This document shows, piece by piece, positions 1-6,026 of a DNA stretch of 6,110 bases. The notes below the pieces were generated by a model. It did not search any database. It was not told the origin of the DNA and saw only the letters and a list, made by a program, of their open reading frames with translations. Every line of letters begins with the position of its first letter. Within the stretch, counting starts at the first letter, position 1. The translations under genes were made by a program, and so were the position numbers. The stretch comes from Thermodesulfovibrio sp. (GTDB lineage Bacteria > Nitrospirota > Thermodesulfovibrionia > Thermodesulfovibrionales > JdFR-85): the NCBI GenBank assembly GCA_027016675.1, contig JALUSH010000032.1:1-6110 (forward strand), in the 5' to 3' direction.

Positions 1-77
1 GTGTAGGCATTATTTTTCTTCGGCACCCCGCCTTTCATCTCTCTTATAGAATCTTTTTGGACAGTAATGATTTCCAT
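1..77 (-). CDS. Possible start of a gene cut off by the left edge
   Basis: An open minus-strand frame begins with ATG at 77-75 and runs off the window after 25 complete codons. The translation begins MEIITVQKDSIREMKGGVPK and is rich in lysine. A second in-frame ATG at 38-36 is preceded by a purine-rich AAGAGAG directly against the start. No good Shine-Dalgarno precedes the first ATG. The frame is also open upstream into the inverted-repeat element, so it may be a chance frame. I recognise no family. It lies in the same direction as the operon, about 200 bp past its last stop codon, so it could be the next gene. Confidence 0.2.
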   Translation of the reverse strand, partial: MEIITVQKDSIREMKGGVPKKNNAY

Positions 78-141
78 CCAACTGTAACGAAAGACAGGCA
101 ATCCTTTGCAGGCGTGGTGTGGTGGAGTCTTACACATCATT

Positions 142-169
142 CTCGTCAGGCATCCTGCCTGACTCCGAG
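142..169. repeat. Internal hairpin A of the structured element
   Basis: The main stem is GTCAGGCA (145-152) paired with TGCCTGAC (156-163), 8 perfect bp around the 3-nt loop TCC. It can be lengthened by CTC (142-144) pairing with GAG (167-169), leaving a 3-nt bulge at 164-166. On the minus strand, which is the transcribed strand of the operon, the loop reads GGA. Confidence 0.9.
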
Positions 170-170
170 G

Positions 171-214
171 GAATTTTGCGATTTGCCATCCACGGCAAAT
201 CTTATGCAAAATTC
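171..214. repeat. Internal hairpin B of the structured element
   Basis: The outer stem GAATTTTGC (171-179) pairs with GCAAAATTC (206-214). The inner stem GATTTGCC (180-187) pairs with GGCAAATC (194-201). The only interruption is a one-sided TTAT bulge at 202-205, so 17 bp pair in all around a 6-nt loop, ATCCAC (188-193). On the minus strand the loop reads GTGGAT, sharing GGAT with the apex of hairpin A. Confidence 0.9.
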
Positions 215-247
215 AAAACCGTTCAGACTCCACCACACCACGCCTGC

Positions 248-284
248 TGAACCTTATAGCTGGATTTGGGTTATTATAGGTTCA
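248..284 (-). repeat. Hairpin overlapping the stop codon of the PAP2-glycosyltransferase gene
   Basis: TGAACC (248-253) pairs with GGTTCA (279-284) and TATA (255-258) pairs with TATA (275-278). This gives 10 bp with one bulged base at 254 and a 16-nt loop. The right arm contains the TGA stop codon (284-282) of the upstream gene. The left arm touches the inverted-repeat element directly. No run of U follows on the minus strand, so this is not a textbook intrinsic terminator. It may act together with the adjacent element to end or protect the operon transcript. Confidence 0.6.
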
Positions 285-2357
285 GAATTCCCCAGGAGTT
301 GATTTTTCCATACCCTTAAATCCATAGCATAGAAAGATAGAGTATTCCCTCAGTATATTCCCCTTTTCTTTCACTACAAGCAGTCTTTTTTCATAAGATT
401 CAAAACGGTCTCTCAGGATGCGAGGTAAATTTTTGTTGCCCCAGGTAACAAATATTGCATTATAGCCAGCAAGATTATAGAATCCGGGCCAGATATCGTA
501 CTGGTTCATCCTTCTTCCAGTATTGACACAATAGGTTGTGGGGTTTCCCTCAACATAGAAGGCAAGCTCAGAACTGATCTGATACCGGTCTGAAAATATG
601 AACAGTGGTTGTTCCATTTTCTTGACCAATCTGCTTATCTCTTTGCCCAGGGGTTTCCATCCACGCAGTCTTGCTGTGGGGTCATACCTGGGCGGTATAT
701 GGAATGCTCCGGGATAATGGGCTGCAGCGGTAACCACGAGTGCCATTATAACACCTGTCAGGAATGTGGCCTTCAGATACCTGCTGAAGACTTTCCATTT
801 GTCAGTTATGTAAAATCCAAGGGCAACGAGCATGGAGATATATGCAGGTAGTGCCCAGTTGGCCTGTACCTTGCCCTGAAGACTTTTCAGCAGAAAGAAG
901 ACCAAGGTGGGTATGGAAAACCAGAAGAGGAGTCTGAAGGAGGATCCCCTGCTTTTCAATCTGAGCGTTGCCACTACCATCATGATAAGCAGTATGGGTG
1001 TTATGACACCCAGTTGTGAGCCAGCAAATTCAAGGAGTTTCAAAGGTTTTATTGTAAAACCATCATATAGATGTGCCTGTCCGGCCGTGTGCAGGAAGGT
1101 AACCCAGTTGTGTTTATAATTCCAGATCACTATTGGTGAAGAGATGATTATGCTAAGTACAAGGGCAATCCATGGGAGGGGCCTGAACAGGAGTGACCTC
1201 TTTTCTCTCTCAGTCAGAAGATACAGCAATGCTGAGAGATAAAAGAAGGCCATTGTGTATTTGGTTAATACACCAAGTCCTGTGCTCAGACCAAGCAGAA
1301 GCCATAATTTTATATCTCCCTTCCGGGCAGGCCAGTCCTTCTGTGCCTTGTAGAATAGATACAAGGAGGCGGTCCAGATAAATATGAAGGGTGAATCAAT
1401 TGTGAGAACCACTCCATAGGCTGAAAAAAGCGGAATAACCTGCAGAAACATTGCTGACAGTAGACCGGCTACAACAGGTTTATTTGAGTCTGTTGGAAAG
1501 AAATCCCTGGAAATCTCCCTGCCAAGGTAGTACAGAAAGATACTGCTGAAAAACAATAACAAAACTGCTGGAAACCTGATTCCCATTTCAGTGTTACCAA
1601 ACAGCAGGGTGCCTGCCCTGATTATATAGGCTATAGCAGGCCCCTTGGAGTAATAGCTGAGGTCGAGCCTTCTTGACCATTCCCAGTAATGTGCCTCATC
1701 AGGGCTGAGGTCTATTATGCCCATCTGGATATAATAGAGCCTGAATAGACTCAGTAGTATCAGTAAGATTATGCCCACTCTCGCATAACGTCGCTGATTT
1801 ATCATCCTTCTGGAGTAGCTGTAAAGAGTCAGAACTGATATAGAAATTAACAGCCCAAGAATCGAACCCACCAGGACATCAGAGGGATAATGCACCCCTA
1901 CATATATCCTTGAAAATGCTATTGCCAGGACAAGCAGCACCACATATGCTGAAGAGGATATCCTGGTAAATCTGTCTTCTATCCGGAGAACAAAATACAT
2001 AAACACAGTGGCAACAGCAGTTACATTGGATGCATGGGCCGAGGGCATGGAAAAGCTTCTTCCTCTTCCAACAAGGGTGATAACATCCTTTAATTCCATA
2101 AAGGGTCTTGGTCTTTCTATTGCATGTTTCAACAGGTTTGTTACAGTATCAGTGATGGAAAGTGCAATCAATGAAATAGCCAGTGTATATAATGCCAATC
2201 TTCTGTTCTTTATAAAGATTAAAAGAAGCACAGGCATAAAAAACAAAGGTGGCCTTTTAGTAATGAAGGGCATTACAGTATCCAAGAGAGGATTTGAAAG
2301 GCCATGATTGATGAAATAAAACAAGGTGGTATCAAGATTACCTATTATATTAACCAT
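282..2357 (-). CDS. Fusion of PAP2 lipid phosphatase and GT-C family 39 glycosyltransferase
   Basis: This is a 691-residue polytopic inner-membrane protein. Residues 1-180 form a complete PAP2 acid phosphatase domain: K77-x6-R84-P85, then PSAH at 105-108, then SRIYVGVHYPSD at 149-160 with H156 and D160. All catalytic residues of the family are intact. A basic linker (RRMINQRRYAR, 183-193) should lie in the cytoplasm. Residues 194-550 resemble GT39/ArnT-like enzymes, with acidic D220-E221 in the first outer loop (SPDEAHYWEW), a second DSP at 321-323, and KVQANWALPAY at 496-506. A soluble tail follows (about 550-691). PAP2 enzymes remove phosphate from lipid phosphates such as undecaprenyl pyrophosphate or lipid A. 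GT39 enzymes transfer a sugar from a polyprenyl phosphate donor. Both sites would face the periplasm. The ATG overlaps the end of the receiver gene by 8 bp and has only a weak Shine-Dalgarno, so translation is probably coupled. Substrates cannot be read from the sequence. Confidence 0.9.
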   Translation of the reverse strand: MVNIIGNLDTTLFYFINHGLSNPLLDTVMPFITKRPPLFFMPVLLLIFIKNRRLALYTLAISLIALSITDTVTNLLKHAIERPRPFMELKDVITLVGRGRSFSMPSAHASNVTAVATVFMYFVLRIEDRFTRISSSAYVVLLVLAIAFSRIYVGVHYPSDVLVGSILGLLISISVLTLYSYSRRMINQRRYARVGIILLILLSLFRLYYIQMGIIDLSPDEAHYWEWSRRLDLSYYSKGPAIAYIIRAGTLLFGNTEMGIRFPAVLLLFFSSIFLYYLGREISRDFFPTDSNKPVVAGLLSAMFLQVIPLFSAYGVVLTIDSPFIFIWTASLYLFYKAQKDWPARKGDIKLWLLLGLSTGLGVLTKYTMAFFYLSALLYLLTEREKRSLLFRPLPWIALVLSIIISSPIVIWNYKHNWVTFLHTAGQAHLYDGFTIKPLKLLEFAGSQLGVITPILLIMMVVATLRLKSRGSSFRLLFWFSIPTLVFFLLKSLQGKVQANWALPAYISMLVALGFYITDKWKVFSRYLKATFLTGVIMALVVTAAAHYPGAFHIPPRYDPTARLRGWKPLGKEISRLVKKMEQPLFIFSDRYQISSELAFYVEGNPTTYCVNTGRRMNQYDIWPGFYNLAGYNAIFVTWGNKNLPRILRDRFESYEKRLLVVKEKGNILREYSIFLCYGFKGMEKSTPGEF

Positions 2358-2685
2358 GTAGTAGCTCTTTAACCATCTTCCGCAGTTCGTTTATTTCAAA
2401 GGGTTTTCTAAGAAAAGGTATTCCCTCTGTTTCATCAGACCCACTGATAATCAGGAACTTGATATGAGGGTTTTCACTCAGGGCTATACTCATAATCTCC
2501 TCTTTTGTGATATCTGGTATGTGGAGATCAAATATGAGAAGAGAGTAGTCCTTTTCCTTTATTTTAATTATAAAGTCCTCTCTCTTCTGAACAGTTGTTA
2601 CCTCATAGCCTATTCGTGTAAGGGTCTTTTCAATTGATTTAAGGATTAATGGTTCATCATCAAATACGAGTATCTGGCCTTTCAT
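2350..2685 (-). CDS. Stand-alone response-regulator receiver domain with shortened alpha4 region
   Basis: This is a single CheY-like receiver domain of 111 residues with no output domain. The acidic pair D9-D10 follows beta1 (ILVFDDEP). The phospho-acceptor is D53 in LLIFDLHIPD, the switch residue is S81 in FLIISGSDE, and the conserved lysine is K94 in FLRKPF. It should therefore accept phosphate from a histidine kinase. The S81-K94 interval is 13 residues, against 22 between the equivalent positions of CheY (T87 and K109), so helix alpha4 is largely missing. That face is the usual dimer and partner surface. The start ATG forms a 4-bp ATGA overlap with the symporter stop codon, with AAGGA just upstream. 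No kinase is in the window, so its partner is unknown. It may act by protein contact rather than on DNA. Confidence 0.9.
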   Translation of the reverse strand: MKGQILVFDDEPLILKSIEKTLTRIGYEVTTVQKREDFIIKIKEKDYSLLIFDLHIPDITKEEIMSIALSENPHIKFLIISGSDETEGIPFLRKPFEINELRKMVKELLHG

Positions 2686-4187
2686 TTATCCTTGTGCCCT
2701 CTTCCGCCTTTCTTGAGATTCTCTGTTCTCCATGGCCTCAGGGCAAACACTACAGCTACCAGTACAGTGAGTATAATCCAGTTAATACCGATCAGGCTTA
2801 TAGCAGCCCAAGAATAACCTCCGTAGGGCTTGCTGAATTCCGCTTTTAATGCCCCTGTGAGCATAATTAACAACATGAGTGGAACAAAATATTTTATCAA
2901 TACAACCCAGAGGCGTCCCATTTTAAGAGATGAAACCCGATTTATATGTCTCTGGAGAATAAATATGTTAAAGAGCCATCCAGCAAGAATACATTCTGCT
3001 ATACCCACCACAACAAGACCATAGTTTGTGAGGAAATGATCAACTATGTCAAGCCACAAGAGGCCTGCCTGAGTGGTAAAAATAATAGAACCAAGAAAGC
3101 CCAGTATGATTATTGTGGTTACAAGGGGTTTTCTTTTTAGTGCAAACTTATCCACCATTGCTGATGTGAATGCCTCTATTATGGAAACAGAGGATGAGAT
3201 TCCAGCAACAACAAGACAGAAAAAGAAGATAGCTCCAAAGAGATTACCTCCTGGCATCAGGCTGAGTGCCTTTGGATATGCCACAAAGGCCAGTCCTATA
3301 CTCTGTGAAACAACCTCAGATATTGGTTTGGACTGTGCCTGTGCCATGAAACCAAGAACAGAAAACACTGCAAAACCTGCGAAAAGGGAATATCCACTAT
3401 TGATAAATGCCGTGAGAATGGCATTCTTGCTTATATCAGACCTTTCAGGTAGATAACTGGCATAGGCTATCATGATACCAAAACCAAGGCTTAGTGTGAA
3501 GAATATCTGACTGTAGGCATCTATCCAGACCTTCGGGTTGCTGAGTTTTGAAAAATCGGGTGTCAGGTATGCCTTGATACCGATGGAGGCACCATCAAGG
3601 TTTACAGACCAGAACACAAGGATTGCTGTAAGCACAAAAAGCATGGGCATAAATATCTTGTTGGCCAGTTCTATTCCCTTTCTGACGCCTCTGTAGACGA
3701 TTGTCCAGTTTATAACCCAGATTAGTATTAATGAAAAGAATATGGGAGTTCTTATCTCGCCAATCTGTGAGGGTGTAGAGCTCAATAGAAGGAATTTCTT
3801 GAAAAAGAAATTATTGGGGTCATTACCCCAGCCAAGATTAAAGGAAAGCAGTAAGTAGTTCAGACACCATGCAATGATAACGACGTAATACAGGACTATA
3901 CCAAACATGACAAATGTAACAGCCCACCAGCCGAGCCATTCCCAGTTCTTTTTTATCTTTGCATATGCAAGGGGTGCTGAACCAATCCTTTCATGTCCTA
4001 TGGCAAACTCTAAAATCAGCAGAGGTATTCCAGCGGTTAGAAGTGCTGTAAGATAGGGTATAAGAAAGGCTCCACCACCATAGCTGTAGGCCATATAGCT
4101 GAAACGCCAGATATTGCCAAGGCCAATGGCTGAACCAACAGCAGCCATCAAAAAACCCAACTCACTCTTCCATTGCTCTCTTTTCAT
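2682..4187 (-). CDS. Sodium:amino-acid symporter of the NSS/SNF (LeuT) family
   Basis: This 501-residue inner-membrane protein has about 12 membrane segments and imports a small organic solute, most likely an amino acid, with sodium. TM1 carries AVGSAIGLGNIWRF (16-29) followed by GGGAFLIPY (37-45). TM6 carries QIFFTLSLGFG (227-237), and TM8 carries AGISSSVSI (328-336). Aligned by eye to LeuT, the pocket is I97, Y101, F230, T231, S233, F236, S332 and I336, nearly the LeuT set. Glycine (G22) occupies the position where monoamine carriers have aspartate, which supports an amino-acid substrate. At the LeuT Glu290 position it has S267 within NSGYS (263-267), as in chloride-dependent animal carriers. 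The start overlaps the aroK stop as TAATG, and a strong GGAGG lies 6 nt upstream. Its place beside aroK and aroC hints at aromatic amino acids, but the LeuT-like SLG in TM6 fits a smaller side chain better. Confidence 0.93.
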   Translation of the reverse strand: MKREQWKSELGFLMAAVGSAIGLGNIWRFSYMAYSYGGGAFLIPYLTALLTAGIPLLILEFAIGHERIGSAPLAYAKIKKNWEWLGWWAVTFVMFGIVLYYVVIIAWCLNYLLLSFNLGWGNDPNNFFFKKFLLLSSTPSQIGEIRTPIFFSLILIWVINWTIVYRGVRKGIELANKIFMPMLFVLTAILVFWSVNLDGASIGIKAYLTPDFSKLSNPKVWIDAYSQIFFTLSLGFGIMIAYASYLPERSDISKNAILTAFINSGYSLFAGFAVFSVLGFMAQAQSKPISEVVSQSIGLAFVAYPKALSLMPGGNLFGAIFFFCLVVAGISSSVSIIEAFTSAMVDKFALKRKPLVTTIIILGFLGSIIFTTQAGLLWLDIVDHFLTNYGLVVVGIAECILAGWLFNIFILQRHINRVSSLKMGRLWVVLIKYFVPLMLLIMLTGALKAEFSKPYGGYSWAAISLIGINWIILTVLVAVVFALRPWRTENLKKGGRGHKDK

Positions 4188-4699
4188 TACCTGCCTCCCC
4201 TGTAATATTTGGCTATCTCCTGTGCTATCTCAAAAGGTGTTTTATTGTCTGTTATGATCATTATATCAGCCTTTTCATAAAAGGGGCGTCTGTAATCGAG
4301 AAGTTCCCTGATCTTTTCTTCTGGATTGTCAACATTTAACAGGGGTCTTTCGTCTGAGCCACCGGTGCGTGACAGGATGGTCTCGGGTTCAGCCCAGAGA
4401 CAGACAATTATGCCCTTTTCTCTGAGTGCAGTCATATTTTCCTCTCTTAGAACCACCCCGCCACCTGTTGATATGACCACTCCTTCATCCCTTGAAAAAC
4501 GTTTTACCATCTCTGTTTCTCTATCCCTGAAATAGCCTTCACCATAACGGCTGAATATCTCCCTGATAGCCATTCCCTCTGCCTTTTCTATCTCCTCATC
4601 AAGTTCAACAAGCTTCATGCCCAGCATCCTTGACAGTTCCCTTCCTACAGCAGATTTGCCAGTACCCATAAAGCCTGTTAATACAATGTTTTTTTTCAT
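4187..4699 (-). CDS. aroK: Shikimate kinase
   Basis: This 170-residue cytoplasmic enzyme phosphorylates shikimate to shikimate 3-phosphate with ATP, the fifth step of the shikimate pathway. The P-loop is GFMGTGKS (9-16). Shikimate-binding residues are present: D34 in ELDEEIE, R58 in YFRDRE, the triple glycine at 79-81, and R137 in DYRRPFY. The mobile lid carries R118 in SDERPLL. Length and residue spacing match monofunctional bacterial AroK closely, and nothing is missing. GAGGAG at 4710-4705 lies 5 nt before the ATG, so the start is secure. It follows aroC by 65 bp, consistent with one transcript, and its stop overlaps the symporter start by one base. Confidence 0.97.
   Translation of the reverse strand: MKKNIVLTGFMGTGKSAVGRELSRMLGMKLVELDEEIEKAEGMAIREIFSRYGEGYFRDRETEMVKRFSRDEGVVISTGGGVVLREENMTALREKGIIVCLWAEPETILSRTGGSDERPLLNVDNPEEKIRELLDYRRPFYEKADIMIITDNKTPFEIAQEIAKYYRGGR
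4188..4198 (-). promoter_or_regulatory. Ribosome binding site of the symporter inside the end of aroK
   Basis: GGAGG at 4198-4194 lies 6 nt before the symporter ATG (4187-4185) and within the last codons of aroK. Together with the TAATG stop-start overlap it indicates stop-restart or coupled translation. It also fixes the symporter start. Confidence 0.8.
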
Positions 4700-4764
4700 A
4701 TTGTCTCCTCTATGTCATGTTTAACCCGTCATGGGAAGGAATCTAATTTAAACCCTTTTGAAAT

Positions 4765-5952
4765 CTACCTGATACTATCTATGTAAGAAGAATAGTTTCT
4801 CTGTACCTCTTCCATAGAATCTCCACCAAACTTTTCAAGAAAGGCATCAGCTATTACCAGTGCCATCATTGCCTCACCAATTACTGATGCAGCAGCTATT
4901 GCACACACATCGGATCTTTCATAGGCTGCTTCAACAGGCTCTCCTGTATTTATATCAATTGATTTCAGAGATTTTCTCTGTGTCGGAATAGGCTTCATAG
5001 TGGCCTTTACAATTACTGGCATGGAGTTTGTCATTCCTCCCTCGATGCCTCCTGCATGATTTGTTGTTCTCCTTACATCAAATAATGTCTTGCCCTTCTC
5101 AGGAGGCAGTATTTCGTCAAGAACTTCAATGCCTGGTTTTTCTGATATAGCCACTCCGTCGCCGATTTCAACAGCCTTGATAGCCTGTATACCCATAAAG
5201 GCATAGGCAAGCCGTGCATCAAGACGCCGGTTCCATTGTATGTGACTGCCAAGGCCTACAGGCAATCCGGTGGCAAAGGTTGTAAATCTTCCACCAAGGG
5301 AATATCCTTCCTCTTTTGCCGTATCTATTAAATGTTTCATCTTTTCAGTAACCCCTTTATCAGGACAGCGAAGCTCTGATACATCAGCACCCTTGTGTAA
5401 CTCTATCAGGTCATCTTCATTTAGCCGTGATGTGTCAATGTCCAGATTTATGTTACCCACAGAGGTTACAAAACTTCCTATGAAGATATTGAAATCTTCA
5501 AGGAATCTCCTTGCGATACTGCCCAGGGCCACCCTCATAGCAGTCTCACGGGCTGAGGAACGCTCCAGTATATTTCTGATATCACCCTGGTTGTATTTAA
5601 TTATACCTGGAAGGTCTGCATGGCCAGGCCGTGGTTTTGTTACGGGCTCAATGGAATCTTTAAATGCAGAATCACTGGACATGGCCTTTTCCCAGTTTAT
5701 CCAGTCCCTGTTTTTTATAAATAAAGCTATGGGTGAGCCCATTGTTTTGCCCCAGCGGATGCCTGACATAATCTCCACAGTATCACTTTCGATTTTCATC
5801 CTTCCACCTCTTCCATAGCCCTTCTGCCGGCGTGCAAGTTGATTATTGATATATTCAGCAGAGATACTGAGATTGGCTGGTATTCCATCTATGATACCCG
5901 TAAGTCCCCTGCCGTGGGATTCGCCTGAGGTTGTGAAGGATAGCCTAAACAT
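4765..5952 (-). CDS. aroC: Chorismate synthase
   Basis: This 395-residue cytoplasmic enzyme converts 5-enolpyruvylshikimate 3-phosphate to chorismate, the last common step toward Phe, Tyr, Trp and folate. It needs reduced FMN. The family signatures appear in order: TSGESHG (8-14) with H13; RRQKGYGRGGRMKIE (41-55), part of the FMN and phosphate site; RPGHADLPG (108-116) with H111; RSSARETAMRVA (131-142); NHAGGIEGGMTN (298-309); PTQR (323-326); and RSDVCAIAAASVIGEAM (346-362). Length is normal. The ATG is fixed by homology, because members begin only a few residues before GESHG. Even so, no Shine-Dalgarno precedes it; the bases immediately before are TAGTTACC. A promoter lies 12 nt upstream, so the message is probably leaderless or nearly so. 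It is the first gene of the operon. Confidence 0.98.
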   Translation of the reverse strand: MFRLSFTTSGESHGRGLTGIIDGIPANLSISAEYINNQLARRQKGYGRGGRMKIESDTVEIMSGIRWGKTMGSPIALFIKNRDWINWEKAMSSDSAFKDSIEPVTKPRPGHADLPGIIKYNQGDIRNILERSSARETAMRVALGSIARRFLEDFNIFIGSFVTSVGNINLDIDTSRLNEDDLIELHKGADVSELRCPDKGVTEKMKHLIDTAKEEGYSLGGRFTTFATGLPVGLGSHIQWNRRLDARLAYAFMGIQAIKAVEIGDGVAISEKPGIEVLDEILPPEKGKTLFDVRRTTNHAGGIEGGMTNSMPVIVKATMKPIPTQRKSLKSIDINTGEPVEAAYERSDVCAIAAASVIGEAMMALVIADAFLEKFGGDSMEEVQRNYSSYIDSIR

Positions 5953-5964
5953 GGTAACTATTAA

Positions 5965-5992
5965 ATTATTATAGATTGCCTATAAATGTCAA
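5965..5992 (-). promoter_or_regulatory. aroC: Predicted sigma70-type promoter of the aroC operon
   Basis: A perfect TTGACA -35 (5992-5987) is followed after 16 nt by AATAAT (5970-5965), 5 of 6 matches to the -10. An overlapping perfect TATAAT at 5973-5968 would leave only a 13-nt spacer from that -35. Either choice puts the start of transcription within about 10 nt of the aroC ATG, around 5957-5961. This agrees with the absence of a ribosome binding site. Confidence 0.65.
5969..5985. promoter_or_regulatory. Dyad across the promoter spacer and -10, possible operator
   Basis: TTATAG and CTATAA form 6-bp inverted arms around a 5-nt centre, running from the -35/-10 spacer into the -10. A repressor bound there would block polymerase. 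The region is AT-rich, so a dyad of this size could be chance. It matches no named operator that I recognise. Confidence 0.35.
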
Positions 5993-6026
5993 ACGCTTTC
6001 CTGAAGACCCTAATTGCTTTAGACTA

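Larger units (their letters stand above)
108..247. repeat. 140-bp structured element with perfect 23-bp inverted arms and two internal hairpins
   Basis: The arms at 108-130 and 225-247 are perfect reverse complements over 23 bp. The left arm begins GCAGGCGTGGTG and the right arm ends CACCACGCCTGC. The 94 bp between them holds two more stems, at 142-169 and 171-214, so a single strand could fold into a three-way junction and the duplex could extrude a cruciform. The stems are nested and contiguous, and chance cannot plausibly produce this. The element lies just after the stop codon of the last operon gene. No transposase is present and no target-site duplication is visible on the flanks. It could be a repeated extragenic element (REP- or MITE-like), a 3' UTR structure that protects the transcript, or a structured RNA. 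One sequence window cannot decide among these. Confidence 0.92.

Noticed and set aside
108..247. Integron attC site
   Set aside because: The size and folding would fit, but the ends lack the GTTRRRY / RYYYAAC core sites and no gene cassette or integrase is present.
108..247. Intact MITE with target-site duplication
   Set aside because: The terminal inverted arms fit a MITE, but the bases flanking 108 and 247 show no direct repeat, so insertion by transposition is not demonstrated.
57..302. 81-codon open frame on the plus strand across the structured element
   Set aside because: Most of it is the translation of the inverted-repeat arms and hairpins, and its end overlaps the 3' end of a solid minus-strand gene. 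It has no ribosome binding site and no recognisable domain. Repeats of this kind often create such false open frames.
3073..3456. 127-codon open frame on the plus strand
   Set aside because: It is antisense to the symporter gene and has no ribosome binding site or recognisable motif.
4714..4733. Direct repeat of GTCATG between aroC and aroK, spaced 14 nt apart
   Set aside because: Only 6 bp in two copies within a 65-bp gap. No promoter or terminator goes with it, so chance is sufficient.
4700..4764. Terminator or promoter between aroC and aroK
   Set aside because: No stem followed by U-tract and no clear -35/-10 pair were found. The gap appears to hold only the aroK ribosome binding site.
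5270..5818. 182-codon open frame on the plus strand
   Set aside because: It lies wholly antisense to aroC, whose motifs are complete, so it is a shadow of that gene.
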